Source: Mesorhizobium liriopis (lineage in GTDB: Bacteria > Pseudomonadota > Alphaproteobacteria > Rhizobiales > Rhizobiaceae). From it: DNA of 64,000 nt. Positions 12,273 to 20,933 of the stretch are shown piece by piece (the first letter of the stretch is position 1; each line of letters starts with the position of its first letter). The notes under the pieces are model-generated. The model had not been told where the DNA came from, made no database searches, and saw nothing but the letters and a program-made list of their open reading frames with translations. The stretch covers positions 310,001-374,000 of the forward strand of contig NZ_JAMXQS010000004.1 in the NCBI RefSeq assembly GCF_024053505.1, given 5' to 3'. The position numbers were made by a program, and so were the translations under genes.

Positions 12273-13145
12273 TCAGCGCTTGAGGTGGATCGTCACCCAA
12301 CCTTCGCGCCATAGTGTGCGAACGTGGCGGAAGCGCTGGCCGACAAAGGCCGCGATCACGGCCGCGCGCTGACGTTCGAGAATGCCCGACAGGATCACCG
12401 AGCCGCCAGGCGCGACATGCGTCGCGAAATCGGGTGCGAGCCTCATCAGAGGGCGGGCAAGGATGTTGGCGATGATAAGATCGAAAGGCGCGCCGCGTTC
12501 GACAGCCGTGTGCTCGAAGCCAACGGCCGTCACGGCGTGGACGAAGCTCGCGACGCCGTTCAGCTCGGCATTCTCGGCGGCAACGCCGGTGGCGATGGGG
12601 TCGATGTCGGTGGCGAGCACAGGAATATGGCTAAGGCGGGCGAGCGCAATGGCGAGCACGGCACTCCCCGTGCCGAGATCGAGTGCATTGCGTGGGCGTT
12701 CTGCCTGCGCCACGCGATGAAGCATTTCGAGGCAGCCGGCCGTGGTGCCGTGATGGCCGGTGCCGAAGGCGAGACCCGCTTCGATTTCGATGGCGATGTC
12801 GCCCGCGCGACGCTTGTCGCGGTCATGTGCGCCATGAACGAGAAACCGTCCAGCGCGTACCGGTTTCAAGCCTTCGAGTGAGCGTGTGACCCAATCGATG
12901 TCAGGCAACTGCTCGTGCTCGACTTCCGCCTCGAGACCTTGTTCGCTCAGCACGACCTCTATCGTCGCGCGCGTCGGCTCCCACTCATCCTCGACATAGA
13001 CCGAAAGCTCGATCAGGGGGCCGTCTTCTTCGACCTCGCGATAGGAGAGGGGCAGGCCCTCGTCTTCGAATGCGAAATCAAGCGCGTCATAGGCGCGCTT
13101 GGCGGTTTCCTTTGGGAGGATGATGGTCAGGCGGTGGGCACCCAT
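12273..13145 (-). CDS. prmA: Ribosomal protein L11 methyltransferase PrmA
   Basis: SAM-dependent methyltransferase that trimethylates ribosomal protein L11. The 290-aa protein has an N-terminal substrate-binding domain and a C-terminal Rossmann fold. SAM motif I is [19 protein letters not shown], preceded by the family hallmark [29 protein letters not shown] is the post-motif typical of PrmA. Its start is 6 bp after the stop of the SCO1-like gene, so it is almost certainly co-transcribed with it. Confidence 0.94.
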   Translation of the reverse strand: MGAHRLTIILPKETAKRAYDALDFAFEDEGLPLSYREVEEDGPLIELSVYVEDEWEPTRATIEVVLSEQGLEAEVEHEQLPDIDWVTRSLEGLKPVRAGRFLVHGAHDRDKRRAGDIAIEIEAGLAFGTGHHGTTAGCLEMLHRVAQAERPRNALDLGTGSAVLAIALARLSHIPVLATDIDPIATGVAAENAELNGVASFVHAVTAVGFEHTAVERGAPFDLIIANILARPLMRLAPDFATHVAPGGSVILSGILERQRAAVIAAFVGQRFRHVRTLWREGWVTIHLKR

Positions 13146-13151
13146 AGGAGA

Positions 13152-13748
13152 TCAGCTTTCGCTCGCCAGACGCTTGAGCTTGGCGAGCGCCGCCTTGCGG
13201 TCTTCCTGATAAGCGATAGTGCCCTCGAAATCGCCACTCGGGCCGATCAGGAGAACGGATGCCGTGTGGTCCATGGTGTAGTCCCCGCCTTCGAGAGGCA
13301 CCTTTTTGGAATAAATGCCGAAGCTCTTTGCCATGGCAGCAATATCTTCGGGCTTGCCCGTGATCCCGGTGATGCGGTCGGACACGTTGCTCACATAGTT
13401 GTCCATCACTTCCGGCGTATCGCGTTCGGGGTCGACCGATACGAAATAGGCGCGGATGTTCTTGCCCTCGTCACCCAGTTCCTTCAGCCATCCATCCATT
13501 TCGAACAGCGTTGTCGGGCAGACTTCGGGGCAGTGCGTAAAGCCGAAGAACACTGCGCTTGGATGGCCGCGGAGCGCGGCTTCGGTGATCGGCCGGTTCT
13601 TCTGGTCCAGCAGAGTGAACGGTGCGCCGTAAGTCTTGGCGCTCGCGGTGGAGGACAGGTCGCCGCCGGTGAAATAGGTGTAGCCCCAAACGCCGAACAC
13701 CACGCCCATCAGCGCGAAGATGCCCACAAGGACGATGCGCATGATCAT
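13152..13748 (-). CDS. SCO1/SenC family copper chaperone
   Basis: Membrane-anchored thioredoxin-fold protein of the family that delivers copper to the CuA site of cytochrome c oxidase. From ATG 13748 it has 198 aa: one N-terminal membrane helix (RIVLVGIFALMGVVFGVWGY), then a periplasmic domain with the copper-binding HCPEVC (Cys73, Cys77) and the third ligand in DYTMDHTASVLL (His161). The whole metal site is present, so it should be functional. GAGG lies about 11 nt upstream of the start. A small membrane protein precedes it by 22 bp and prmA follows by 6 bp. No oxidase genes are nearby. Confidence 0.92.
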   Translation of the reverse strand: MIMRIVLVGIFALMGVVFGVWGYTYFTGGDLSSTASAKTYGAPFTLLDQKNRPITEAALRGHPSAVFFGFTHCPEVCPTTLFEMDGWLKELGDEGKNIRAYFVSVDPERDTPEVMDNYVSNVSDRITGITGKPEDIAAMAKSFGIYSKKVPLEGGDYTMDHTASVLLIGPSGDFEGTIAYQEDRKAALAKLKRLASES

Positions 13749-13770
13749 GGGAAACAACCTCACTGGACGT

Positions 13771-13929
13771 TCAGAAGCACCAAGCCGCGACCGCTTCTTC
13801 CAGCGCATGCAGCATCACCGGGCCTTGCACAAGCCACAGCGCAAAGCCGATTCCACCAGTGATGCCGAGGGCCAGAGCCATCAGCCCGAGCTGGGCAAGC
13901 GTCGCACGATTCTGTGTGGCACTTCGCAT
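13771..13929 (-). CDS. Small single-helix membrane protein upstream of the SCO1 gene
   Basis: A 52-aa open frame beginning MRSATQNRATLAQLGLMALA. One membrane helix (LGLMALALGITGGIGFALWLV) is flanked by a basic N-terminus and a short acidic tail, giving an N-in orientation by the positive-inside rule. It sits 22 bp upstream of the copper chaperone on the same strand. I do not recognise a family. The frame continues upstream, so the start could be earlier, and no clear Shine-Dalgarno precedes this ATG. Context suggests, but does not show, a link to the SCO1 protein. Confidence 0.5.
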   Translation of the reverse strand: MRSATQNRATLAQLGLMALALGITGGIGFALWLVQGPVMLHALEEAVAAWCF

Positions 13930-14037
13930 GAGAGGCAAATAGCGCTTTCGGCACGCGGTGATAAGGGCCGGGCCCTTGTTGCAATGCCGCAGGTGTCCCA
14001 TTTGCTGGGCCGTCAATTGAATTGCAAGGACCGTCCC

Positions 14038-14526
14038 ATGCTGCGCAACACGCTTCTGGCTGCAACCGCACTGCTCGGTGCATGGCTTCTACCGGTTCAT
14101 GCCGAGGAAGTCGGCGAAGTCGGCGTGGATTGGACGGGCAACGACATCATCATCGACGCGGTGACGGATCCGAAGGTGCAGGGCATCACCTGCCACGTGT
14201 CTTATTTCGAGCGCGGCGTGATCGACCGTCTGCGCAAGGGCAACTGGTTCGAGGATCCCTCCGATTCCTCGATCGCGTGCCGCCAGACGGGACCCATCAC
14301 GGTCGGGGATATCGACCTCGGCAAGGAGGGCGAGGAGGTGTTCGACCAAGGAATCAGCCTGTTCTGGAAGGAGCGGGTAGTGAACCGCGTCTATGACAAG
14401 AAGAACGACACGCTGATCTATCTCTCACATTCGCGACAGGTGAAGGACGGGTCGGCGAAGATGGCGATCTCGACGGTGCCGTTGTTCGGGCAGCAGGTGA
14501 CTTGGACAGAGGGCAAGCCGCAGTAA
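14038..14526 (+). CDS. creA: CreA family periplasmic protein
   Basis: A 162-aa exported protein. An N-terminal signal peptide (MLRNTLLAATALLGAWLLPVHA) ends in an Ala-x-Ala-like site. The mature part starts EEVGEVGVDWTGNDIIIDAV and contains DPKVQGITCHVSYFERG, the hallmark of CreA. Two Cys (in ITCHVS and IACRQT) could form a disulfide. The molecular function of the family is not established. The frame is open far upstream (to 13720), but only the ATG at 14038 gives a signal peptide. It is divergent from the SCO1 group and seems monocistronic. Confidence 0.9.
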   Translation: MLRNTLLAATALLGAWLLPVHAEEVGEVGVDWTGNDIIIDAVTDPKVQGITCHVSYFERGVIDRLRKGNWFEDPSDSSIACRQTGPITVGDIDLGKEGEEVFDQGISLFWKERVVNRVYDKKNDTLIYLSHSRQVKDGSAKMAISTVPLFGQQVTWTEGKPQ

Positions 14527-14595
14527 GGTGGGGTCCGCTTCGCCGCCCCTGTGACTCCGATTGCCTAGGACTTCACTCCCACCTAAACCCGCTTC

Positions 14596-15231
14596 ATGCA
14601 GCAACACGAAAATTGGCGGTTCAAGGGCGGTGAGCCGCGGATTCATCCCAGCGCGGAGATGAAAGGGTGCCGGCTCGGGCAATTCACCGCCATCGGCGCG
14701 CGGGCTACGTTGCGCGAAGTGTCGTTCGGCGACTTTTCATACTGCGAACCGGACGTGGAGGCGATCTATGCCTCGGTCGGCAAGTTCTGCTCGATCGCCC
14801 GCAATGTGCGGATCAACGCGCTGGAACACCCGGTCGAGAGGCTGACGACACACAAGGTCTCCTACCGTCCCAACGAGTATTTCCTGTATCACGGCGTCGA
14901 TGGCGCGTTTCGCGATCGGCGCAAGGCTAAGCCGGTGACGATCGGGCATGATGTCTGGATCGGCCACGGCGCGGTCATCATGCCCAGGGTCTCGGTCGGA
15001 ACGGGTGCGGTGATCGGAGCGAATGCTGTGGTGACAAGAGACGTCGCGCCTTTCACCATCGTGACGGGGGTGCCCGCGCGGCCGCTTCGACCGCGTTTTC
15101 CCGACGAGGTCGCGGCGCGCATCCTTGCGCTGCAGTGGTGGGACTGGCCACTCGAAAAGCTGTCCGACGCCATTCCCGATATGCAGCAGATGTCGATCGT
15201 TTCGTTTCTCGAAAAGTGGGAAGCGGCCTGA
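14596..15231 (+). CDS. Left-handed beta-helix (hexapeptide) acyltransferase, phosphonate-operon type
   Basis: A 211-aa protein of the xenobiotic acyltransferase/LbH fold. Hexapeptide repeats run through the first 60 residues. The catalytic loop ALEHPVERLTTHKVSYRPNEY carries the likely general-base His, and VTIGHDVWIGHGAVIMPRVSVGTGAVIGANAVV contributes more coils. This composition is close to the transferase often found in phn (phosphonate) operons. No phn gene is present in the window, so the acceptor substrate is unknown here. Chloramphenicol or streptogramin acetyltransferase activity is possible by fold but not supported by context. Confidence 0.8.
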   Translation: MQQHENWRFKGGEPRIHPSAEMKGCRLGQFTAIGARATLREVSFGDFSYCEPDVEAIYASVGKFCSIARNVRINALEHPVERLTTHKVSYRPNEYFLYHGVDGAFRDRRKAKPVTIGHDVWIGHGAVIMPRVSVGTGAVIGANAVVTRDVAPFTIVTGVPARPLRPRFPDEVAARILALQWWDWPLEKLSDAIPDMQQMSIVSFLEKWEAA

Positions 15232-15285
15232 GCGCCCCGAAATCTTAATTTTCCGTCGCGTAGTCTTACTCCCCACGATCACACT

Positions 15286-15876
15286 GTGGAGATGGCGATC
15301 TTGGAATGGGGGACGGAACTCATTCGCGTGCTGTTTGGCGAGGAGGACACGCAAAGCACGCTATTCTATCTCGAAATCGCGCTGCGCACCGTGGTCATGT
15401 ACGGTTACACGCTGTTTCTGACACGCATGGTCGGGCAAGGTGGCATCGGGCAGATCGGGCCGTTCGAGTTCGTTCTGGTGATCGCCGTCGGTTCGGCGGC
15501 GGGCGATCCGATGTTCTATCCGGAAGTCGGACTGGCTCAGGGCATTCTCGTCATCACCATGGTGATCATCCTGCACCGCGCGACGGGCGCGCTGGTGCAG
15601 CGTTGGCGTTCAGTCGAAGACATGATCGAGGGTCGGCCGCTGCAGGTGCTGGAAAAGGGGCGCGTACTCAAAGATCGGTTGGGCTCCGGCACCCTGACGG
15701 AGCGCGAACTGTTCGCGCTGCTGCGGCTCGAGGGGGTTCGGGATACCGGCGAGGTCGAATGTGCCTTCTTCGAGCCGAACGGGCGTCTCAGCGTTTTCCG
15801 CTATCCCAAAGAGGAACAGAAGCCGGTTCGGCCGACGATCCCGGATGATGCGGCCACGCGGTTTTCTCATCGCTGA
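15286..15876 (+). CDS. DUF421 (YetF-like) membrane protein
   Basis: A 196-aa protein with three N-terminal membrane helices (IALRTVVMYGYTLFLTRMVG, PFEFVLVIAVGSAAGDPMFY, ILVITMVIILHRATGALV) and a cytoplasmic DUF421 domain with the hallmark VEDMIEGRPLQVLEKGRVL. Members occur in spore-formers and proteobacteria; their biochemical role is not settled. The start is GTG 15286 or ATG 15292; a GGAG lies only a few bases upstream of either. It ends in a terminator-like hairpin shared with the convergent BON gene. Confidence 0.85.
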   Translation: MEMAILEWGTELIRVLFGEEDTQSTLFYLEIALRTVVMYGYTLFLTRMVGQGGIGQIGPFEFVLVIAVGSAAGDPMFYPEVGLAQGILVITMVIILHRATGALVQRWRSVEDMIEGRPLQVLEKGRVLKDRLGSGTLTERELFALLRLEGVRDTGEVECAFFEPNGRLSVFRYPKEEQKPVRPTIPDDAATRFSHR

Positions 15877-15883
15877 TAAAGAA

Positions 15884-15910
15884 AAGGCCCCTCGAACGGG
15901 GGCCCTTCCC
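15884..15910. terminator. Bidirectional terminator between the DUF421 and BON genes
   Basis: GGCCCC and GGGGCC arms around a short loop, preceded by AAAA and followed by CTTCCC, lying between two convergent genes. It can act on both strands, better for the minus strand where the A-run becomes a T-run. Confidence 0.6.
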
Positions 15911-15933
15911 GAAGTTTGTCGGTCGGTGTGCGC

Positions 15934-16968
15934 TTAGCGCTGACCACCCGTAGCCGGTTTGGCGATCGTCGCGCCGGTCGTCCCAGTGCCGAGCGTGTCA
16001 GTGGTGGCAGTTGCCGAAGCTGAACGATCGACATTGACGTCGGTATTCGAAACCTGGCTTCTCACGCGCAGATTGTTCTGTACGTGGCTTACGCCCGACA
16101 CGTCTTCCGCGATGTCCTCGGCCCGTCGCTTTGCATTGCGGTCGTTGACCGTGCCGCTCAATGTCACCTCCCGATCCTTGACGGTCACTTCGATGCTTGA
16201 GGCATCGAGCCAGCCATCATCGGTCAGGCGGTCGTTGATGTCATCGCGGATACGGTCATCCGAACGGGCATAGTTTTTAGGACCCCGGCCGCGATATTGA
16301 TCCTGCTCGCGCCGACGTTCGGCATCGCGGTCGCCGAACCAGGACGACACCTCATCCGATGCCTTGTCCCAGAAGCCGCGGCGTCCGTCCTCTGCCCGGC
16401 CGCGTTCGCTGCCACCATAAGACGACCCATACGAGCCGCGGTCCCAGCTCGACTGGCTACCATAGCCGTAGTCGCTGCGGCTGCCCAAACCGGTCCTATC
16501 GTAGTCGCGGTATCCGAACGAGCGATCATTCTCTCCGCTGCCATATGAGCGGTCGAAACCACCACGGTCGCGATCGAAGGAGGAGCCAAAACGGTTCTGG
16601 TCATAGTTGCGATTGTTGTCGCCGAACGATCGCGAACCACGTCGCGAATATTCGTCATATCCACCGCCGAAGCCGCCGCCGCTCAAGCGCTGGTCGGAGC
16701 CATAGCTGCCGCGTGAGCGGTAATCATCGTTCGAGCCGTAGGAGCCCGAACCAGAGGAGGAGCCGCGATGGGAGCGATCCTCGTCACGCCAGCTTCCGCC
16801 AGAACCGGAGCCGCCAGAGCTGCGACCATAATCACGGTAGGAGCTGCGGTCCTCGTTGCGGAAATCGCGGTTGTAGTCGCTGCCAGAGGAGCGGTAGGAG
16901 CGGTCCGAACTGTTGTCGTCACGATCCCAGTCGCGATTACGGTAGTCGTCGTTTCGATTGCCATTCAT
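15934..16968 (-). CDS. BON domain protein with a long Arg/Asp/Ser/Gly/Tyr-rich disordered N-terminus
   Basis: The start is ATG 16968, 5 nt after GGGAGAA, giving 344 aa; the frame continues upstream without support. Residues 1-190 are low complexity, dominated by Arg, Ser, Gly, Asp, Tyr and Asn (for example NRNDDYRNRDWDRDD), with many aromatic residues between charged or small ones. A short block RRGFWDKASDEVSSWFGDRD precedes the single BON domain (about 235-305, DDRIRDDINDRLTDDGWLDASS onwards). The tail is Thr/Ala/Gly-rich. No signal peptide or membrane helix is seen, unlike OsmY-type BON proteins, so a cytoplasmic location is inferred. Exact function is unknown. Confidence 0.88.
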   Translation of the reverse strand: MNGNRNDDYRNRDWDRDDNSSDRSYRSSGSDYNRDFRNEDRSSYRDYGRSSGGSGSGGSWRDEDRSHRGSSSGSGSYGSNDDYRSRGSYGSDQRLSGGGFGGGYDEYSRRGSRSFGDNNRNYDQNRFGSSFDRDRGGFDRSYGSGENDRSFGYRDYDRTGLGSRSDYGYGSQSSWDRGSYGSSYGGSERGRAEDGRRGFWDKASDEVSSWFGDRDAERRREQDQYRGRGPKNYARSDDRIRDDINDRLTDDGWLDASSIEVTVKDREVTLSGTVNDRNAKRRAEDIAEDVSGVSHVQNNLRVRSQVSNTDVNVDRSASATATTDTLGTGTTGATIAKPATGGQR

Positions 16969-17064
16969 GGAATTTCTCCCTTCGTGGATCATCTGAATTT
17001 GCCACCCACTCAGGCAAACCAACGGTCGATTGATTCGAAGAGTTCCAAGATTTGTTAATCAAAT

Positions 17065-19689
17065 TCAGGCTGCGGAGACGAAGCCGTCGAGCACGCGCTT
17101 TTGGCCGGCGCGATCGAAATCAATGGTCAGTTTGTTGCCCTCAACCGCTGCCACGGAGCCGTTGCCGAACTTCTGGTGGAAGACGCGATCGCCGACTTTG
17201 AAGGCTGCCGGCTCGTTTGAAACCGACTTGGCGACCAGTTCGCCCTCGATGGTGCGGGCCTTGATCGAACCACGACCGGCACCGAAGCCGGAATCGGTTT
17301 CGCCGTAGCCGATGCGCTCGACCGCATGGCCCGAGCGCATGCCCCAATTGTTGCGTGTGGCGTCAGTGCGGTTGGCCTGCGCGCGCTGCCAGCCCGGCGT
17401 GCCGTAGCTACTCGAAAAGGGTTGCGAGGCAGCGGCCTTGTCGAAGCGGGAAGCACCGTAAGGATTGTGTCGGCCCTTGAAGCCGCCGCTGCCATAACCG
17501 CCATAGGAGTTGCTGCTTTCAATTACCTCCACATGCTTTTCGGGGAGCTCATCGAGAAAGCGCGAGGGAATCGTGGTCTGCCACAGGCCGTGGATACGGC
17601 GGTTGGACACGAAATTGAGGTAGAGATTTCTCTTGGCACGGGTGAGCCCAACATAGGCCAGCCGTCTTTCCTCCTCCAAGCCGGCGCGACCGCCTTCATC
17701 GAGCGCGCGCTGGTGGGGGAAAAGACCTTCCTCCCAGCCGGGCAGGAAGACGGTTTCAAATTCAAGGCCCTTTGCCGAATGCAGCGTCATCAGGCTGACG
17801 GCATCCAGATCTTCGTTCTGCTCAGCATCCATGACCAGCGCGACGTGCTCAAGGAAGGAGCGCAGCGACTCGTAATCCTCCATCGAGCGGATCAGCTCCT
17901 TGAGGTTTTCGAGCCGCCCTGGTGCTTCCGCCGAGCGGTCGTTCTTCCACATCGCCGTATAGCCGCTTTCCTCCAGAATCTGCTCCGCAAGTTCCGTGTG
18001 AGGAAGCGTTTCCAAGAGCTTTTGCCAGCGGCTAAAATTGGCGACGACCTCGCGTAAGGCCGCACGGGGTTTGGGCTTTATCTCGTCCGACTCCGCCAGT
18101 TCGCCGGCGGCTTCCAGCATGGGGATACCCATCGCGCGCGACGTATCGTGGATCTGGCGGATCGTCGCTTCGCCCAAGCCTCGCTTCGGCACATTGACGA
18201 TGCGTTCGAAAGCAAGATCGTCGCTGGCCGAGGCGACGACGCGAAAGAAGGCCATCGCGTCGCGGATTTCGAGCCGCTCATAAAAGCGCGGGCCGCCGAT
18301 GACGCGGTAGTTTAGGCCGAGCGTGACGAAGCGGTCTTCGAATTCGCGCATCTGAAACGAGGCTCGCACGAGGATTGCGATGTCGTTGAGCTTGTGACCG
18401 CGCCGCTGCAGCGTTTCGATGGTCTCGCCGACGATCCGCGCCTCTTCCTCCGAGTCCCAGCCGGCCTGAACGTTGACTTTCGGGTCTTCCGGGTCGGGCG
18501 CTTCGGTGAAAAGCGTCTTGCCAAGACGATCCTCGTTGTGCGCGATGAGGTGCGAGGCAGCACCCAGAATATGCGCCGTCGAGCGGTAATTGCGCTCGAG
18601 CTTGATGACGGTCGCGCCAGGAAAATCCTTTTCAAAGCGCAGAATGTTATCAACCTCCGCGCCGCGCCAGCCATAGATCGACTGATCGTCGTCACCCACG
18701 CAGCAAATATTGATTTGCTGCAGTTGGTTCGCGCTCACGGCCGCGCGCTCGCTTTGCTCGCTGGCCTCCGCGGGGGCGGCCTGATCGGCCGACGCCCGGT
18801 CGGGCTTGCGGCCTTCCGCCGTCAGATTTTTGGCGTCTGATGTGTCCCGTTCCTTAGGGCGCTGCGCCAGAAGGCGGAGCCACATATATTGGGCGGTGTT
18901 GGTGTCCTGATATTCGTCCACCAGGATGTATTTGAACTTGCGGTGATACTCGCGCAGCACGTCGGGATGCTCGCGGAAGATGCGGATGGGGTGGAGGAGC
19001 AGGTCGCCGAAGTCGCAGGCGTTCAGCGTCTTCAGGCGTTCCTGATAGGCCGTATAGAGCTGGCGGCCCTTGCCATTGGCAAAGGCGCGTGCGTCGCCTT
19101 CGGAGATGTCCTTCGGCCCCTGGCCCTTGTTCTTCCAGCCATCGATCATGCCGGAAAACTGGCGTGCCGGCCAACGCTTCTCGTCAAGATTTTCGGCTTG
19201 GATCAGCTGCTTGATCAGGCGGTTCACATCGTCCGTGTCGAGGATCGTGAAGTCGCTGCGCAGGCCGGCGAGCTCGGCATGACGGCGCAGTAGCTTGACG
19301 CCGATGGAGTGGAATGTGCCGAGCCATGGCATGCCTTCCACCGCTTCGCCGACGAGCGAGCCGATACGCGTCTTCATCTCGCGCGCGGCCTTGTTGGTGA
19401 ACGTCACGGCGAGGATCTGGCTCGGGAAGGCACGGCCCGTGGCGAGGATATGCGCGATGCGGGTGGTGAGCACACGCGTCTTGCCCGTGCCCGCACCCGC
19501 CAGCACCAGAACGGGGCCCTCGGTGGTTTCCACGGCTTGCCGCTGTTCAGGGTTCAGACCGCGCAGATAATCGGACGGTGCGCTCTCGGCGGGGGTTGCG
19601 CGGCCCAGCGCACGGGCGGCAATGCCGCCGGGGCGAGGACCGTTCGGGCCCGAAAAGGAGCCGCGCGCACTATCGGATGGGGCTGACAT
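17065..19689 (-). CDS. uvrD: ATP-dependent DNA helicase UvrD/PcrA (superfamily 1)
   Basis: 3'-5' DNA helicase used in nucleotide excision and mismatch repair and in clearing stalled complexes. The 874-aa protein has Walker A GAGTGKT near residue 70, motif II VDEYQDTN, motif III GDDDQSIYGWRGA, motif IV KLERNYRST and motif VI VGLTRAKRNLYL. An insertion of about 45 polar residues, rich in Ala, Glu and Ser, lies between the DEYQDTN block and motif III. A long flexible region (about 730-800) precedes a C-terminal beta domain (FKVGDRVFHQKFGNGSVAAV), the RNA-polymerase-interacting Tudor-like fold of PcrA/UvrD. It is divergent from the phosphoesterase gene. Confidence 0.95.
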   Translation of the reverse strand: MSAPSDSARGSFSGPNGPRPGGIAARALGRATPAESAPSDYLRGLNPEQRQAVETTEGPVLVLAGAGTGKTRVLTTRIAHILATGRAFPSQILAVTFTNKAAREMKTRIGSLVGEAVEGMPWLGTFHSIGVKLLRRHAELAGLRSDFTILDTDDVNRLIKQLIQAENLDEKRWPARQFSGMIDGWKNKGQGPKDISEGDARAFANGKGRQLYTAYQERLKTLNACDFGDLLLHPIRIFREHPDVLREYHRKFKYILVDEYQDTNTAQYMWLRLLAQRPKERDTSDAKNLTAEGRKPDRASADQAAPAEASEQSERAAVSANQLQQINICCVGDDDQSIYGWRGAEVDNILRFEKDFPGATVIKLERNYRSTAHILGAASHLIAHNEDRLGKTLFTEAPDPEDPKVNVQAGWDSEEEARIVGETIETLQRRGHKLNDIAILVRASFQMREFEDRFVTLGLNYRVIGGPRFYERLEIRDAMAFFRVVASASDDLAFERIVNVPKRGLGEATIRQIHDTSRAMGIPMLEAAGELAESDEIKPKPRAALREVVANFSRWQKLLETLPHTELAEQILEESGYTAMWKNDRSAEAPGRLENLKELIRSMEDYESLRSFLEHVALVMDAEQNEDLDAVSLMTLHSAKGLEFETVFLPGWEEGLFPHQRALDEGGRAGLEEERRLAYVGLTRAKRNLYLNFVSNRRIHGLWQTTIPSRFLDELPEKHVEVIESSNSYGGYGSGGFKGRHNPYGASRFDKAAASQPFSSSYGTPGWQRAQANRTDATRNNWGMRSGHAVERIGYGETDSGFGAGRGSIKARTIEGELVAKSVSNEPAAFKVGDRVFHQKFGNGSVAAVEGNKLTIDFDRAGQKRVLDGFVSAA

Positions 19690-19771
19690 AGTGGGGCAAT
19701 GTAGTGATTCGGGGGGAGAACGCTAGCAGAACAAACATGAGCAGCGCCCGGCTCACGGGGCGTTGACCGCG

Positions 19772-19807
19772 CCGGTCGTTCGTCCACATGGTACGAAAGA
19801 CGACCGG
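19772..19807 (+). promoter_or_regulatory. Hairpin in the leader of the phosphoesterase gene
   Basis: Arms CCGGTCGT and ACGACCGG, with inner arms TCGT and ACGA and a three-base bulge, enclose a nine-base loop. The 3' arm runs into the GGGAG that would serve as the ribosome binding site of the TTG start at 19819. A regulatory function is speculative. Confidence 0.35.
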
Positions 19808-19818
19808 GAGCGCCTGAA

Positions 19819-20925
19819 TTGAACCATTCCATCACCCGCCGTGACACCTTTCGCTTGGCCGCCGGAGCTGGGGTCGGGGCTGCCGCTCTCAACCTCGCGA
19901 CACCGGCCCAGGCTGTCGCGCCGGACGATGCCGTTGTCTTCCTCGTCACCAACGATGTTCACGCTTGTCGCACGGTTTCAGGCCTGAGCGACGGCTGTCT
20001 TGCGGCAGGCAAGACCGACCCTTCCATGCTGCGTCATGTGGCAGCGATCAACGCTGTCGAGACGATGGAATGGCCCGTCGAGGTGGCAAGCGCGCCGAGC
20101 GGGTTCGAGCGGGCAGGGCAAGTGATCGGCAAGCCGCTCGGCCTCGTGGTGGCCGGGGACCTGACGGACGATGGCGGCGGGCAGATCGCGCTGCCGAGCG
20201 AAGGCACGCAACTGCTGCAGTTCAGTCAGCGCTATTCAGAAGGCACAGGCCCGGACCGCGTGCACATGCCGGTCTGGCTCGGGCTGGGCAATCACGATCT
20301 CGACCAGGACGGTCCGCCCGATCACGTCGACTGGTATCGCCGCGAATTGCGCGATTATGTCGAGATGAACCACCGCCCCGGCGTCTTCTTCAAGCCGCCC
20401 GTGCCCGCCAGGAGCTACGAGCCGGATTCGGACTCTTATTCATGGGATTGGGGCGACCTACATCTCGTCCAGACACAACGCTTTGCAGGCGACACGGCGA
20501 AGGGCGCTGTCAGCGCTTTGGATTGGCTTCGTGAAGACCTGAAGGAAAACGCGAGTGACGGTCGGCCGGTCGTCGTGTTCCAGCATTATGGCTGGGACGA
20601 TTTCTCGATCGAGCGCTGGGATCCGGCGAAGAACACCTTCGACCCGCAGGGCACAGGCGATGACCACTGGTGGAGTCAAGCACAGCGCGACACGGTGTTG
20701 GCGGCACTCAAAGGCACCAACGTGCTCGCCATCTTTCACGGTCACGAACATCCCTCGACCATGATCTATAATCAAGGCGGCCTAGATGTCTTCAAGCCCA
20801 AGGCGGCCTTCATGGGCGGCTTCGCGGTGGTGCGCGCGTCGACGACTCGGTTCGAGGTGCTGATGGCGGAAGCTGGTGAGAACGGCACGGCGACGTTCAC
20901 CAAGGCGTTCGCGAAAGCAATCTGA
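19819..20925 (+). CDS. Tat-exported calcineurin-like metallophosphoesterase
   Basis: A 368-aa protein starting at TTG, with GGGAG about 10 nt upstream. The N-terminus is a twin-arginine signal (ITRRDTFRLAAGAG, Arg7-Arg8) followed by a hydrophobic stretch and the cleavage motif AQA at 30-32, so it is folded before export. The dinuclear metal site is complete: DVH (Asp46, His48), VVAGDLTDDG, LGNHDLD, VVFQHYG and FHGHEHPS. The family includes phosphomonoesterases and phosphodiesterases; substrate is not predictable. No phosphate-regulon gene adjoins it. Confidence 0.87.
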   Translation: MNHSITRRDTFRLAAGAGVGAAALNLATPAQAVAPDDAVVFLVTNDVHACRTVSGLSDGCLAAGKTDPSMLRHVAAINAVETMEWPVEVASAPSGFERAGQVIGKPLGLVVAGDLTDDGGGQIALPSEGTQLLQFSQRYSEGTGPDRVHMPVWLGLGNHDLDQDGPPDHVDWYRRELRDYVEMNHRPGVFFKPPVPARSYEPDSDSYSWDWGDLHLVQTQRFAGDTAKGAVSALDWLREDLKENASDGRPVVVFQHYGWDDFSIERWDPAKNTFDPQGTGDDHWWSQAQRDTVLAALKGTNVLAIFHGHEHPSTMIYNQGGLDVFKPKAAFMGGFAVVRASTTRFEVLMAEAGENGTATFTKAFAKAI

Positions 20926-20933
20926 GTGGAGCG

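Noticed and set aside
16359-17033. Plus-strand Arg/Ser/His-rich frame opposite the BON gene
   Set aside because: The opposite strand has a clear BON domain and a strong ribosome binding site; this frame only mirrors its repetitive codons.
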